Positions 46,680 to 56,827 are shown, counted from the stretch's first letter. The stretch: DNA of 64,000 nt from Rossellomorea vietnamensis (GCF_025398035.1 NZ_CP104558.1:62001-126000); one strand, 5' to 3'. The notes: generated from the sequence alone by a model not told the origin. A program made the numbers and translations.

Positions 46680-47210
46680 ATGAATAAGAAAAAGCGCAGA
46701 TTGCTCATCAGGACCATTATTCTGATTGTGCTGACTTCTGCAGTTGCATATACCCTTTATGCAAATTTCACGAAGGATGAAAGAGGGATGTTAAAGGCTG
46801 GCGATAAGGCACCGGATTTTGTCCTTACGGATATGGATGGGAATACACACCGCCTTTCCGACTATGAAGGAAAAGGAGTCTTCCTGAACTTCTGGGGAAC
46901 ATGGTGCAAGCCGTGTGAAAGGGAAATGCCTTACATGAACAATCAATTTAAGAAGTATCAGGATCAAGGTGTACAGATTTTAGCGGTAAATGTAGGGGAA
47001 TCCGATTTCCTCATTAACCGATTCGTTTCAAAACATGGGTTAGAGTTCCCTATATTAGTAGACAAGGAAGAAGAAGTGCAGAATGCATACGGGATCGATC
47101 CACTTCCCACGACGTTCCTGATCAACCCTCAAGGAAAGATTGAGAAGATCATAACGGGTACGATGACAGAAAACGATATCATTGAAGATTTAGAGAGCAT
47201 CAAGCCGTAA
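46680..47210 (+). CDS. resA: thiol-disulfide oxidoreductase ResA
   Basis: A 176-residue membrane-anchored thioredoxin-like protein facing outward. One N-terminal helix (residues 8-27), then the catalytic CxxC in WGTWCKPCERE at about residues 77-80 and the cis-proline PLPTTFLI. It reduces the heme-binding cysteines of apocytochrome c before heme attachment. The family motif in B. subtilis ResA is CEPC; here it is CKPC, which may shift its redox potential. First gene of resABC. Confidence 0.95.
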   Translation: MNKKKRRLLIRTIILIVLTSAVAYTLYANFTKDERGMLKAGDKAPDFVLTDMDGNTHRLSDYEGKGVFLNFWGTWCKPCEREMPYMNNQFKKYQDQGVQILAVNVGESDFLINRFVSKHGLEFPILVDKEEEVQNAYGIDPLPTTFLINPQGKIEKIITGTMTENDIIEDLESIKP

Positions 47211-47241
47211 GGCAGTTTAACTTGAAATAAGGAGTTTTAGC

Positions 47242-48918
47242 ATGAAAGAGATTAAATGTGTATGCGGTCATGTGAATCCAAATGGTACGGTTCTCTGTGA
47301 ATCCTGTGGACGGGCTTTAACGGAGGAAGCAAAGAATGAAAAGCTCCATGACATGCGTTACGAGGGGAGTGCAAGACGTTCCCAAACGTATAATAAATCG
47401 ATTATAGATAAGATTTGGAATTTCTTTTCATCTGTGAAAGTGGGCGTGTGGTTAATCATCATCACGCTTATTGCTTCAGCAGTGGGAACGATACTGCCCC
47501 AGGAACAGTATATTCCAAATGGTCAGCCTGCAGATGAATACTATGAAGATGTTTATGGTTTCTTTGGAGAACTATACTATACGGTAGGGTTCCATGATCT
47601 CTATAGCTCATGGTGGTACTTGCTATTGATTGCATCCATTGGGGTTTCCCTCGTCATATGCAGCCTGGACCGTGTGATCCCCCTCTATCGCGCCTTGAAG
47701 AATCAACGTGTCACAAGACATGTCGGCTTTTTGAAACGCCAAAGGATCTACGGGAAAACGGACACGACCGAATATGATGAGCCAATCGGAAAAATAAAAG
47801 AAAATCTGACGCGGAAAAAATATAAGATCCGGGAAGAGGATGGAAATATCCTTGCAGAGAAGAATCGGTTTTCAAGATGGGGTCCCTATGTAAATCATAT
47901 CGGTCTGATCATCTTCCTTTTCGGTGGCATGCTTCGATTCGTTCCGGGGATGTACATAGACGAAACGGTGTGGATCCGTGAAGGAGAGACGAGAGCCGTT
48001 CCGGGGACGGACCAGGAATATTACTTGGAAAACAAGGGATTCACCCTGGAGACATACGACAAGAATAAGGATAAAGAAGTATTCGGTGAAGCGATTGACA
48101 AAAACGGGACCATTGCGAAGAATTTCCAATCGGATGTGATCCTGTATAAGGAATCAGGAGAGCGCGTTCCCGGTCAGAAGGCAGAACGAGAGAAAGAACA
48201 GGAGGATTCCATTAAAGTAAACCATCCTCTGAAATTCGGAAATTTTGCTGTTTATCAAACAAGTTATAAACTGGATGAATTCAAATCCATGTCTTTTACC
48301 CTTGATAACAAAGAGTCGGGGAAAAGCTTCGGTGAATTCACAGTCGATTTATTCGACCCTCAAAATGCCTATACGTTTGAAGATGGGTATAAAGCAGAAC
48401 TTATGGGATATTATCCGGATTTCTCCGGGTTCAACGAACAGGGTGAACCGCAGACAAAATCTCCCCTTCCGAATAACCCGGCATTCCTGTTTAAATTGTT
48501 CTCACCCGAAAAGCCCGAAGGTGAAATCAGTTTTGTAGGAATCCGAAAAAACCTTGAGCCCTTAGGGGAAAATGACTATAAATTGTCATTTGCCGGTGTC
48601 GAGACGAGAGATGTATCCGCCTTAACCGTACATAAGGATCTTACCCTCTGGATCCTGGCCCTTGGAGGAGCCATCTTCATGATCGGTGTCATACAGGGTG
48701 CATACTGGCATCACAGAAGGATCTGGATCAGGCGGAGTGATGATGGGGATGGACTCATCGTAGCCGGTCATACGAACAAAAACTGGCATGGTTTGAAAAA
48801 TGAAATCAGCTTTGTATTGGAAGGCAGTGGAATCAATGAGCCTGTCGATCAACAACAAAAGGACGAAGTAAGGAGGAATGAGGATGTCAACGACAACAAT
48901 GGCAGAGTGGAGCAGTAA
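47242..48918 (+). CDS. resB: cytochrome c biogenesis protein ResB (System II)
   Basis: A 558-residue CcsB/Ccs1-type membrane protein. It begins with a small zinc-ribbon-like C-V-C-G-x13-C-x2-C segment (residues 6-27), followed by [23 protein letters not shown], two further helices and a long extracytoplasmic domain up to a last helix near residue 475. With ResC it transports and attaches heme to cytochrome c outside the membrane. The C-terminal tail is acidic. It overlaps resC by 35 nt. Confidence 0.93.
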   Translation: MKEIKCVCGHVNPNGTVLCESCGRALTEEAKNEKLHDMRYEGSARRSQTYNKSIIDKIWNFFSSVKVGVWLIIITLIASAVGTILPQEQYIPNGQPADEYYEDVYGFFGELYYTVGFHDLYSSWWYLLLIASIGVSLVICSLDRVIPLYRALKNQRVTRHVGFLKRQRIYGKTDTTEYDEPIGKIKENLTRKKYKIREEDGNILAEKNRFSRWGPYVNHIGLIIFLFGGMLRFVPGMYIDETVWIREGETRAVPGTDQEYYLENKGFTLETYDKNKDKEVFGEAIDKNGTIAKNFQSDVILYKESGERVPGQKAEREKEQEDSIKVNHPLKFGNFAVYQTSYKLDEFKSMSFTLDNKESGKSFGEFTVDLFDPQNAYTFEDGYKAELMGYYPDFSGFNEQGEPQTKSPLPNNPAFLFKLFSPEKPEGEISFVGIRKNLEPLGENDYKLSFAGVETRDVSALTVHKDLTLWILALGGAIFMIGVIQGAYWHHRRIWIRRSDDGDGLIVAGHTNKNWHGLKNEISFVLEGSGINEPVDQQQKDEVRRNEDVNDNNGRVEQ

Positions 48919-50074
48919 TTTACTTTACGTATCCTTCATCATGTATTTGATCGCGACTCTGTTTTTTGGCGGGAGTATCCGTCAAAAGAATACAACGGAA
49001 ACGAACCAGAAAAAATGGGGCTTTATCGGAATTGCTTTAACCCTTGTCGGATTTGCCTCTCAATTGGGGTACTTCTTTCTTAGATGGGGGGCTTCGGGAC
49101 ATGCACCGGTAAGTAATTTATTCGAATTTACAACCTTTTTCGGTATGATGCTTGTCGGGGCATTCATCATTCTTTACTTTATGTATAAGACGACGATCCT
49201 TGGTGTCATCGCACTGCCATTCGCCCTTTTGGTGATTGCATACGCCAGCATGTTTCCAAAGGACATCAGTCCACTCATCCCTGCCCTTCAAAGTGATTGG
49301 TTGAAGATCCATGTCACCACCGTTTCGGCAGGGGAAGCGATTCTTTCCATCAGCTTCGTGGCAGGGTTGATCTACTTACTGAAATCAGTTCAGCATACAA
49401 AAGGCAGCAGGCAGTCATTCTGGCTCGAGACAGTGATGTATTCATTGGTTGTCGTACTGGGGTTTGTTGTCGCATCGACGGCATTTACCCTTGGCCATTA
49501 TGAAGCGAACTTTCAATATGTGAATCAACAGGGGGAAGAGGCAATTTCTGAATACACCCTTCCAGCCCTGGTAGGTCCAAATAAAGGTGAATTATTAAGC
49601 GAAGACGTGATGGAGCCACTCGTTGAAATGCCTGCTCTCATCAATGCGAAGAAATTAAATACCGTGATTTGGTCATTTATGGTCGGGACAGTCATTTATC
49701 TTCTTCTCCGCTTGATCTTCAGAAAGCGGATCGCAGCTAAGATGCAGCCACTCGTAAAGAATGTGAACCTCGACTTGATGGACGAAATCGGTTACCGTTC
49801 CGTCTTGATCGGATTTCCGGTATTCACTCTTGGAGGACTCATCTTTGCCATGATCTGGGCACAGATCGCCTGGACCCGCTTTTGGGGATGGGACCCGAAA
49901 GAGGTTTGGGCATTGGTTACATTCTTATTCTATGCAGCCTTTCTCCACCTCCGCCTGTCCAAAGGCTGGCATGGCGAGAAATCGGCATGGCTTGCTGTTG
50001 TAGGGGTTGCAATCATTCTATTCAACCTTGTAGCGGTTAATCTTATCATTGCCGGGTTACACTCATACGCTTAA
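48884..50074 (+). CDS. resC: cytochrome c biogenesis protein ResC (CcsA)
   Basis: A 396-residue polytopic CcsA-type heme handling protein with about eight helices. The tryptophan-rich [13 protein letters not shown] motif at about residue 332 binds heme on the outer face; conserved histidines lie in the helices on either side ([15 protein letters not shown]). ATG 48884, 7 nt after AGGAGG, is the start. It completes the System II pair with ResB; a terminator separates it from resD. Confidence 0.94.
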   Translation: MSTTTMAEWSSNLLYVSFIMYLIATLFFGGSIRQKNTTETNQKKWGFIGIALTLVGFASQLGYFFLRWGASGHAPVSNLFEFTTFFGMMLVGAFIILYFMYKTTILGVIALPFALLVIAYASMFPKDISPLIPALQSDWLKIHVTTVSAGEAILSISFVAGLIYLLKSVQHTKGSRQSFWLETVMYSLVVVLGFVVASTAFTLGHYEANFQYVNQQGEEAISEYTLPALVGPNKGELLSEDVMEPLVEMPALINAKKLNTVIWSFMVGTVIYLLLRLIFRKRIAAKMQPLVKNVNLDLMDEIGYRSVLIGFPVFTLGGLIFAMIWAQIAWTRFWGWDPKEVWALVTFLFYAAFLHLRLSKGWHGEKSAWLAVVGVAIILFNLVAVNLIIAGLHSYA

Positions 50075-50090
50075 TTAATCGTAACGAAAG

Positions 50091-50146
50091 GAAGGAGCTG
50101 ACAACCATGAGAATCCAATTCTCTTTCCTGTCAGCTTCTTTTTTTA
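50091..50146 (+). terminator. Terminator after resABC
   Basis: GGAGCTGACA / TGTCAGCTTC arms with an inner GAGAAT/ATTCTC stem, then TTTTTTTAT. Confidence 0.85.
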
Positions 50147-50195
50147 TACAAAATATAGGATAATATAGTGTAAATATACAAAGGGGGATGTACCC

Positions 50196-50912
50196 ATGGA
50201 GGAAAATATTCGCATTCTGGTTGTTGATGATGAAGATCGAATCAGAAGACTGCTAAAGATGTATTTGGAAAGGGAAAACTATGAAATCGATGAAGCGGAA
50301 AATGGAGAACAGGCGTTAGAGATGGCCCTCGAACAGAACTATGATTGTATTCTATTGGATATCATGATGCCTGGAATGGATGGAATCGAAGTGTGTCAGC
50401 ACCTTCGGGAAAGCAAGGCGACCCCTGTCATCATGCTTACTGCCAAAGGTGAAGAAGTGAATAGGGTACAAGGTTTCGAGGTCGGGACCGACGACTATAT
50501 CGTGAAGCCTTTCTCTCCCCGCGAAGTAGTTCTCAGGGTGAAGGCATTATTACGACGCTCCACGAAGTCAAGCTTCATTCAGACGGATGCAAAAGCAAAG
50601 GACCTGATTGTTTATCCGCATCTGACAATCGATAATGATGCCCACCGGGTGTCGGCGGATGGAATCGATGTCAATCTGACTCCTAAAGAATATGAACTCC
50701 TCTATTTCCTTGCGAAAGCTCCTGATAAAGTATTTGATCGTGAGCACCTGTTGAAGGAAGTATGGCATTACGAATTCTTCGGCGATTTGCGTACGGTGGA
50801 TACCCATGTGAAAAGATTACGGGAAAAGCTGAACAAAGTATCTGAAATGGCTGCTAAAATGATCGTGACCGTATGGGGAGTAGGCTATAAATTCGAGGTA
50901 ACAAATGAATGA
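50196..50912 (+). CDS. resD: response regulator ResD
   Basis: A 238-residue OmpR-type regulator. The receiver domain has the acidic pair in VVDDEDR, the phospho-acceptor aspartate in [12 protein letters not shown] (about residue 54) and lysine in VKPFSPRE. The C-terminal winged helix spans residues 135-236. With ResE it activates genes for aerobic and anaerobic respiration in response to oxygen limitation and nitric oxide. It has GGGGG before ATG and overlaps resE by 4 nt. Confidence 0.96.
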   Translation: MEENIRILVVDDEDRIRRLLKMYLERENYEIDEAENGEQALEMALEQNYDCILLDIMMPGMDGIEVCQHLRESKATPVIMLTAKGEEVNRVQGFEVGTDDYIVKPFSPREVVLRVKALLRRSTKSSFIQTDAKAKDLIVYPHLTIDNDAHRVSADGIDVNLTPKEYELLYFLAKAPDKVFDREHLLKEVWHYEFFGDLRTVDTHVKRLREKLNKVSEMAAKMIVTVWGVGYKFEVTNE

Positions 50913-52672
50913 GGCTTTGGCGTAGTGTAGTAGGGAAACTGTGGGTGACCATCCTGCTTCTGGTTTCCTTTGTATTATTTATTCTAACCATCTTATTGTT
51001 GGAATTCTTTCAAAATTACCATGTAGGTGTAGTGGAGAAAGAACTGACCCATACAGCTGAAAAAGTAGCCAGGGTCATCGAGAATCATAATGACCTGACC
51101 CTTGGAATGGAACTTGGGAAAGAAATCATCGATGAACCTGTTAATATCATTATTTCCCTGGATCAAAACCAATCACTATATTCTCAGGATTCGACGGTCT
51201 TTCAAAAGAAGATCCACCAGTATATCTCGAAGGATAACAAGCTTCAGTCGGTCAAATCAAAAGAAATCACCGTGAAAAAAGAGGTTGAACTGTCCAAGGA
51301 GTCGTCTAATCGATATGAGAATGTCATCGTAGTCGGAACGCCCCTTCATATCAATGGGGAAGATGGTGCCGTTTATCTCTATCAGTCCCTGGGAGTGATC
51401 AAGGATACAACACGACAAACCACCAAGCTGATTCTGCTTGCCGCGGGGATTGCCATCATCCTTACGACAATATTTGCCTTCTTCCTCTCCACCCGTATCA
51501 CTGCACCGCTCCGGAAAATGAGGGAGGCTGCTTTCGAAGTGGCAAAGGGAAAGTTCGATACAAAGGTTCCGATCCTGACAAAGGATGAAATCGGTGAACT
51601 TGCTACTGGCTTCAATCAGATGGGAAGGCAGCTGAAGTTTCATATCAACGCACTCAGTCAGGAGAAAGAACAGCTTTCATCCATTCTCAGCAGTATGGCT
51701 GATGGTGTCATCACCTTTAATCGGGACGGGACCATCCTGATCACAAACCCCCCTGCTGATCGTTTCCTTCAACACTGGTATTACGAGCAAAGTGAAGAGG
51801 GTGAAGAAGCCATTCCGACGACAGTAAGAGAGTTGTTGCAGAGTGTGGTCGTAACAGAAATGGAACAGACGGATGAACTGAGTCTGCAAGGGCGTTCCTA
51901 TGTAGTGATCGTGAGTCCCCTGTATAATAATAACACCATCAGGGGAGCGGTCGCGGTGGTTCGGGACATGACAGAAGAACGGAGATTGGATAAGCTCCGC
52001 AAGGATTTCATCGCCAATGTATCCCACGAACTTCGCACCCCCATTTCCATGCTGCAAGGGTATAGTGAAGCGATCGTGGATGATATTGCCGGATCCGAAG
52101 AAGAGAAGAAAGAAATTGCGCGCATCATCTATGATGAATCGCTTCGCATGGGAAGGCTCGTCAACGATCTCCTGGATCTCGCCCGCATGGAAGCCGGGCA
52201 TATCACCCTGAACAAGGATGTGATCGGTGTTGTGCCTTTCACGGAAAGGGTGACAAATAAGTTCATCGGATTGGCCAAGGAAAAAAAGGTTTCCATTTAC
52301 TTTGAAAGTGATGTGGAACTGAATAAAGAGATTTCCATAGACCCCGATCGAATTGAACAAGTATTAACGAATCTCATCGATAATGCTCTGAGGCATACGC
52401 CGACGGGAGGGGAAGTGACGGTTTCCCTGACGGAAAAGAAAGGTGGATTTCTGTTCCATGTCAGGGACACGGGTTCCGGTATACCCGAAGAAGACCTTCC
52501 TTTTGTATTCGAGCGCTTTTACAAGGCAGATAAAGCAAGAACAAGAGGAAAGTCCGGAACAGGTCTCGGCCTCGCCATCGCCAAGAATATCATTGAGTCC
52601 CATAAGGGGCATATTCAGGTGCAAAGCAAAGTCGACCAAGGGACAACCTTCACTTTCTTTCTCCCTATTTAG
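50909..52672 (+). CDS. resE: sensor histidine kinase ResE
   Basis: A 587-residue membrane kinase. Two transmembrane helices (about residues 12-32 and 170-190) flank an extracytoplasmic sensor; HAMP, PAS (about residues 255-350), HisKA with the autophosphorylated histidine in [13 protein letters not shown], and an HATPase domain with [18 protein letters not shown] and GTGLGLAI boxes follow. ATG lies inside the end of resD. It controls ResD phosphorylation. Confidence 0.95.
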   Translation: MRLWRSVVGKLWVTILLLVSFVLFILTILLLEFFQNYHVGVVEKELTHTAEKVARVIENHNDLTLGMELGKEIIDEPVNIIISLDQNQSLYSQDSTVFQKKIHQYISKDNKLQSVKSKEITVKKEVELSKESSNRYENVIVVGTPLHINGEDGAVYLYQSLGVIKDTTRQTTKLILLAAGIAIILTTIFAFFLSTRITAPLRKMREAAFEVAKGKFDTKVPILTKDEIGELATGFNQMGRQLKFHINALSQEKEQLSSILSSMADGVITFNRDGTILITNPPADRFLQHWYYEQSEEGEEAIPTTVRELLQSVVVTEMEQTDELSLQGRSYVVIVSPLYNNNTIRGAVAVVRDMTEERRLDKLRKDFIANVSHELRTPISMLQGYSEAIVDDIAGSEEEKKEIARIIYDESLRMGRLVNDLLDLARMEAGHITLNKDVIGVVPFTERVTNKFIGLAKEKKVSIYFESDVELNKEISIDPDRIEQVLTNLIDNALRHTPTGGEVTVSLTEKKGGFLFHVRDTGSGIPEEDLPFVFERFYKADKARTRGKSGTGLGLAIAKNIIESHKGHIQVQSKVDQGTTFTFFLPI

Positions 52673-52779
52673 GCAATTATCGATCATCTCCATAGAAACA
52701 TGACGATTTTTCTTGTTACATGGGAAACATTCTTTATTTTTTGCTCTATTTCAAGAAGGTTGTTGAAATAGAGAAAATG

Positions 52780-52814
52780 GGCCAGCAGGGTGATTTCCCT
52801 GTTGGCTTTTTTCA
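52780..52814 (+). terminator. Terminator of resDE
   Basis: GCCAGCAGGG / CCCTGTTGGC arms, 6-nt loop, then TTTTTTC. Confidence 0.88.
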
Positions 52815-52875
52815 TGCGGTTTTAAGGTCAATATAGGTCTTTCCTTTTCACCTAAATAATACTATATTGATAGTG

Positions 52876-52902
52876 TGTAACTTTTTTACATAGGTAAACG
52901 AC
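52876..52902 (+). promoter_or_regulatory. SigX-type (ECF) autoregulatory promoter of sigX
   Basis: TGTAAC (52876-52881), exactly 17 nt, then CGAC (52899-52902), identical to the consensus described for SigX promoters. It is 26 nt from the sigX start. Confidence 0.85.
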
Positions 52903-52928
52903 TAATCATTTGACGGGGAGGAAATAAA

Positions 52929-53483
52929 GTGAACTCCGTTGTTGAAAAATTATACTCTGCTTATCATCAGGATGTATTTCAATTTCTCATATACATGGTA
53001 CAAAATAAACAGCAGGCAGAAGACCTGGCTCAGGAAGTCTATATCCGGGTGCTTAAATCCCATGAGAATTTCGAAGGGAAAAGCTCCGAAAAGACATGGC
53101 TTTTTTCCATTGCGAAAAATGTTGCCATCGACCATTTCAGAAGACAGAAAAACTGGAAGAACCGTATTCTGGATAAATTCGATTGGAGTCGCAATGAAGT
53201 AACAGACGACGGGGCACTTCCCGAAGAGATCGCCGTTGCCAATGAAGAAATCCAGGTGTTGTATGAATGCTTGAAACACTGCACAACGGACTTTCGAATG
53301 GTCATCATCATGCGTTACTTACAGGAACTTTCAATCTCTGAAACCTCTGAGGTGCTTGGCTGGTCAGAAAGCAAAGTAAAAACGACCCAGCATAGGGCCA
53401 TTAAATGGTTGAGGATTGAAATGAATCAACGGCTCCCAAAGGAGGAAAGAGACATTGAACCAGTCAGAATGGAAAGATCGTGA
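52929..53483 (+). CDS. sigX: ECF RNA polymerase sigma factor SigX
   Basis: A 184-residue extracytoplasmic-function sigma factor. Region 2 spans QAEDLAQEVYIRVLKSHENFEGKS and region 4 includes LSISETSEVLGWSESKVKTTQHRAIKWL. In B. subtilis SigX controls dlt and pssA-ybfM-psd, changing envelope charge and resistance to cationic peptides. The start is GTG 52929, after GGGGAGG. It directly follows resDE as in B. subtilis, and overlaps rsiX by 29 nt. Confidence 0.95.
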   Translation: MNSVVEKLYSAYHQDVFQFLIYMVQNKQQAEDLAQEVYIRVLKSHENFEGKSSEKTWLFSIAKNVAIDHFRRQKNWKNRILDKFDWSRNEVTDDGALPEEIAVANEEIQVLYECLKHCTTDFRMVIIMRYLQELSISETSEVLGWSESKVKTTQHRAIKWLRIEMNQRLPKEERDIEPVRMERS

Positions 53484-54672
53484 TATCGAGGACCTCATCA
53501 AAAAACTTCCTCAAATCAAAGATGATCGAACTTCTCACTATATCCATGCACGAATGGAAAGGAGAAAAAAGAAAAGTCAAAGCTCATTTAAACGATTCAT
53601 ACCGGCAGTCGCTGCACTTGCCGCCATATTCATCATGTTCTTACTCGCTCCCACCGTTCTGAATCAACTAACGGATACCAGTATGGAGAAATCCGAATCG
53701 GGTGCGGAACCAGGCAGCTCAGAAAATAAAGGGGACATCGCTTCTCTTCAGAAAGAAAGCGAACTCCCTCCCCGATCCAGTAAAGAAGAGATAGTCGCTG
53801 CGACGGAGGCTGATCCAAATGAAAACAGCAATCTGACGATGTCGGAGGATCTAAAAGAATCACCCAAAAGGCTTTCTCTTTATGAAGAAGATCTAAAGGG
53901 AAAGGAATTCTATTCCTTTGGACTTGTTTCACCTGAAGCAGTGCCCATACCTGTAACGATTGTGGAAGAACAGAGACAGGAAGACTGGTTGACAAGACAT
54001 GAGCAAATTGGTGAGGAACTGCCGGAAACCGACTGGGGACTTGAAGACTATCTGCCTTTAAAGGGAGATGTGTCCCTTGACAAGAATAAGGTCATCTTCA
54101 CCCTCGATCCCGATCATTCTTACAGTGGCAGCAGTGCAGTCGAATACGCTTTTTATCACTCTCTTCAATATTCATTCCAGCACAAAGGGTTAGATAAAGT
54201 TGTACTGAAAAATCAGGACGGTTCGGTCCCTCAATTCAGTTCGACGGGAGAGTTCTCAAGTGTTGATCTGAACGAAAAGACGCACAGTGCATACTATCTA
54301 TACTCACCCAATGGGAAGGACCGCTTCCTTGTACCTGATAATGTAAACAGAGGGGGGATCAAGGAGTCGATCCAGGCAATGAAAAGTGCAGAGACGGGCC
54401 TTTTTCAAAGTGTCGTCCCGAAAGACATCAACTTTAACGTGACAGAAGCAAATGAGGTGGTCACAATCAGTTTTTTAAACGAACTGGATTTAACCTCTTT
54501 AGGCGAACAAACCGCACAGGAGCTGATCGAAGGAATATTGCTGACAAGCAGGAGCTCTGGCTTTGAAAGTGCCCGGTTTGAAAACATCAAACAGGAAAGC
54601 TGGAACGGCTTTGACTTCACAGAGCCCCTCGAGACACCGATCAGTCCGAATAAAAAGAGCGTTGTGAATTAA
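53455..54672 (+). CDS. rsiX: anti-sigma X factor RsiX
   Basis: A 405-residue single-pass membrane protein. The N-terminal cytoplasmic part (residues 1-42) binds SigX, followed by a helix FIPAVAALAAIFIMFLLAP (about residues 44-62), a Ser/Glu-rich linker and a large extracytoplasmic domain with GerMN-like repeats (about residues 160-400). It is longer than B. subtilis RsiX (368). The start is TTG 53455, 9 nt after GGAGG inside sigX. It ends at a terminator. Confidence 0.92.
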   Translation: MNQSEWKDRDIEDLIKKLPQIKDDRTSHYIHARMERRKKKSQSSFKRFIPAVAALAAIFIMFLLAPTVLNQLTDTSMEKSESGAEPGSSENKGDIASLQKESELPPRSSKEEIVAATEADPNENSNLTMSEDLKESPKRLSLYEEDLKGKEFYSFGLVSPEAVPIPVTIVEEQRQEDWLTRHEQIGEELPETDWGLEDYLPLKGDVSLDKNKVIFTLDPDHSYSGSSAVEYAFYHSLQYSFQHKGLDKVVLKNQDGSVPQFSSTGEFSSVDLNEKTHSAYYLYSPNGKDRFLVPDNVNRGGIKESIQAMKSAETGLFQSVVPKDINFNVTEANEVVTISFLNELDLTSLGEQTAQELIEGILLTSRSSGFESARFENIKQESWNGFDFTEPLETPISPNKKSVVN

Positions 54673-54683
54673 ATCTCATGGAA

Positions 54684-54724
54684 AAGACCAGAAGCGGATT
54701 TGATCCGAATCTGGTTTTTTTATT
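54684..54724 (+). terminator. Terminator of sigX-rsiX
   Basis: ACCAGAAGCGGATTTGATCC / GAATCTGGTTTTTTT imperfect arms with a T tract. Confidence 0.8.
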
Positions 54725-54890
54725 TTTACGCTATAAAAACGAATATTTACCGCATTCACAGACAAACTACACAAAGGAAAAATATCTCAAAAAGCATGCC
54801 TATGCATGTAATGAGGGGGAAACGGTAAGAATGGTGTAATACATATAGAAGTCAAGGCACGTCTGTCAATAAGACCTAAGGAGGACAAGC

Positions 54891-55790
54891 ATGATTTTCG
54901 ATTATGCAAGAAGGCTATTCATCTTTTTTCTTTTAACGGTAAGTGTATTCATGATGTTCTTAACCGTAAATGCAGCTAACGCAGAGGGGGATAAGGTGTC
55001 AGGTGACACATCGTCCTGGACATTTCCCGTAGAAGGTATGATAACAGATTCATATGGTACAAGGTCAGGTTCTCACAAAGGCATGGATATCGGAGGGGAT
55101 ATCGGGTCGCCTGTATATTCTGTCGCTAAAGGAAAAGTGATCAAATCTTATCTTTCAGATACCTACGGTCATGTTGTATTCATCAGGCATGAAAATGGAT
55201 ATGAAACCGTCTATGCCCATCTTCAAAGCAGGCTTGTGGATGAAAATCAGGAAGTGGCACAAGGTCAACAACTTGGACGATTGGGGAACACGGGAAGATC
55301 AACGGGGGCTCATCTCCATTTTGAAGTCCACAGAGGGGAGTGGACGATTGATAAAGAAAATGCAGTCGATCCCTATCGTGTGTTCGGTCAGGGGGAAGTC
55401 GGACAGCTGGTATTTGCCAAAGAGAAGGATCCATTCCAGGCAGTGGGTGTCTCTGGGACTCCGGAATCGCTTCCTGATGAACATGTAGCGGAGGGGGTGC
55501 ACATCGTCCATAAAGGTGAGACTCTTTGGGGGATTTCCAGACAATATGGTTTGTCAGTGGAAGAAATCATGCAGAAGAATGCATTGAAGAGCTCCGGGTT
55601 AAACGTCAATCAGAGATTGATGATTCCAGGATCAGGATCCTCCCCTGAAGGGCAATACGTAGTGAAGCAAGGGGACACATTGTATTCGATCTCTAAGGCG
55701 CAGGGGATCGATATGGATGAACTGGTGTCGAGGAATGACTTGAACCCGGCATCGGCAATATATCCACAGCAGGTGCTGAAGGTGAATTGA
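54891..55790 (+). CDS. M23 family endopeptidase with two LysM domains
   Basis: A 299-residue exported murein hydrolase. A signal peptide ends near VNAANA (residue 30). The M23 domain follows: SGSHKGMDIG with the zinc ligands His and Asp (about residues 60-69), YGHVVFIRHENGYETVYAHL, and HLHFEVH with the catalytic His-x-His near residue 142. Two LysM modules (about residues 204-247 and 255-299) bind peptidoglycan. Its substrate is probably peptide cross-bridges. No operon partner; function during growth or sporulation is open. Confidence 0.9.
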   Translation: MIFDYARRLFIFFLLTVSVFMMFLTVNAANAEGDKVSGDTSSWTFPVEGMITDSYGTRSGSHKGMDIGGDIGSPVYSVAKGKVIKSYLSDTYGHVVFIRHENGYETVYAHLQSRLVDENQEVAQGQQLGRLGNTGRSTGAHLHFEVHRGEWTIDKENAVDPYRVFGQGEVGQLVFAKEKDPFQAVGVSGTPESLPDEHVAEGVHIVHKGETLWGISRQYGLSVEEIMQKNALKSSGLNVNQRLMIPGSGSSPEGQYVVKQGDTLYSISKAQGIDMDELVSRNDLNPASAIYPQQVLKVN

Positions 55791-55829
55791 TGATGTCACG
55801 CACAGCACGGATAGGGAAAACACATAATT

Positions 55830-55850
55830 AGTTCGAATTCGAACTGTTTT
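55830..55850. terminator. 16-bp perfect palindrome, probable terminator
   Basis: AGTTCGAATTCGAACT (55830-55845) followed by GTTTTT. It may stop transcription of the M23 gene, or serve as an operator close to the ribU promoter. Confidence 0.55.
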
Positions 55851-55852
55851 TC

Positions 55853-55881
55853 TTCACATAGCACTTAACTTTATGTATAAT
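55853..55881 (+). promoter_or_regulatory. SigA promoter of the FMN riboswitch-ribU transcript
   Basis: TTCACA (55853-55858), 17 nt and TATAAT (55876-55881). Confidence 0.75.
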
Positions 55882-55904
55882 GAGAATGTATAAAAAAATA
55901 AAGA

Positions 55905-56037
55905 TTCGTCTTCGGGGCAGGGTGAAATTCCCTACCGGCGGTGATGAAACCTCGTGTTTCTAAGCCCGCGAGCCTTTTGGGGCAGGATTTGGTGCGATTC
56001 CAAAGCCGACAGTATAGTCTGGATGGGAGAAGATGAA
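55905..56037 (+). promoter_or_regulatory. FMN riboswitch (RFN element)
   Basis: P1 is TTCGTCTTC/GAAGATGAA. The conserved RFN blocks are all present: GGGGCAGGGTGAAATTCCC, ACCGGCGGTGATGA, AGCCCGCGAGCC, GGATTTGGTGCGATTCC and GCCGACAGTATAGTCTGGATG. It precedes a terminator (56100-56132) and ribU. FMN binding should cause termination. Confidence 0.97.
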
Positions 56038-56049
56038 GGTGATGGCCAC

Positions 56050-56078
56050 AACGTTTAGAAAATGGGAAGCTAAACGTT
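56050..56078 (+). promoter_or_regulatory. hairpin between RFN element and terminator
   Basis: AACGTTTAG / CTAAACGTT arms with a short loop: part of the expression platform, possibly competing with P1 or the terminator. Confidence 0.5.
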
Positions 56079-56099
56079 TATTAGGGTATGCCTTTCATT

Positions 56100-56133
56100 C
56101 TCCGGGATATGTTTGTTTATCCGGGAGTTTTTT
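56100..56133 (+). terminator. FMN riboswitch terminator
   Basis: CTCCGGGATA / TATCCGGGAG arms (one mismatch), then TTTTTT, about 63 nt before ribU. Confidence 0.88.
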
Positions 56134-56195
56134 AATGCTACCTTTAGCTTGAACCGTCTTCGATTTGAGATGAATCTCCTAAAGGAGAGAGAGTT

Positions 56196-56765
56196 ATGAA
56201 AAAAATGAATACGAGAATGTTTGTCACAATTGGTATGCTAAGTGCCATATCGTATGTACTAATGTTATTCAACTTCCCAATTCCACCATTTCCAAAGTTC
56301 CTTATGGTTGATTTCAGTGATGTACCTGCATTGATTGCGACGGTCACACTGGGACCGCTTGCAGGAATATTGGTCGAACTGTTTAAGAACGTGATTGATT
56401 ACGTCATGACCGGAAGCGACACAGGTGTTCCGATTGGTCATGCAGCCAATTTTATTGCGGGAGTCCTTTTGATTCTTCCGACGTATTACATCTATTCACG
56501 TTTTCAATCGAAAAAAGGTCTGTTGATCGGACTGATCACAGGAACCGTCGTCATGAGTATCAGCATGGGGATCCTGAATTACTTTGTGTTCCTGCCTGCT
56601 TATAAATACTTCATGAACTTTGAGCTTCCTGCTGAAATCATCATTACCGGAATCGTTCCATTCAACATCCTGAAAGGGATTTTGGTGACATCCGTATTTA
56701 CTTTACTGTTTGTCCGCCTTCAAGGCTGGCTATCAAGACAGGTGGCCTTAAACAAAGCGGCATAA
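56196..56765 (+). CDS. ribU: riboflavin ECF transporter substrate-binding component RibU
   Basis: A 189-residue S component with six helices. The N-terminal TIGMLSAISYVLMLFNFPIP and the conserved DFSDVPALIATVTLGPLAGILVELFKNVIDY segment (about residues 43-73) are typical of RibU (YpaA/FmnP). It imports riboflavin with the shared ECF module, encoded elsewhere. It is controlled by the FMN riboswitch upstream. The ribosome site AAAGGAGAG lies 9 nt before the start. Confidence 0.95.
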   Translation: MKKMNTRMFVTIGMLSAISYVLMLFNFPIPPFPKFLMVDFSDVPALIATVTLGPLAGILVELFKNVIDYVMTGSDTGVPIGHAANFIAGVLLILPTYYIYSRFQSKKGLLIGLITGTVVMSISMGILNYFVFLPAYKYFMNFELPAEIIITGIVPFNILKGILVTSVFTLLFVRLQGWLSRQVALNKAA

Positions 56766-56780
56766 TGATGTTATAAAATG

Positions 56781-56814
56781 AACCCCTCAGCCATATTGAG
56801 GGGTTTTTCTATTG
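56781..56814 (+). terminator. Terminator of ribU
   Basis: ACCCCTCA / TGAGGGGTT arms with TTTTTCT after it. Confidence 0.85.
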
Positions 56815-56827
56815 CATTCCATATCCA

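Noticed and set aside
51677-52360. A 227-codon minus-strand open frame inside resE
   Set aside because: Shadow of the PAS/HisKA coding region; no start context or family resemblance.
54781-54890. SigX- or SigM-type promoter for the M23/LysM gene
   Set aside because: TGTAAT and CGTC words occur, but with 19-nt spacing and mismatches; not convincing.
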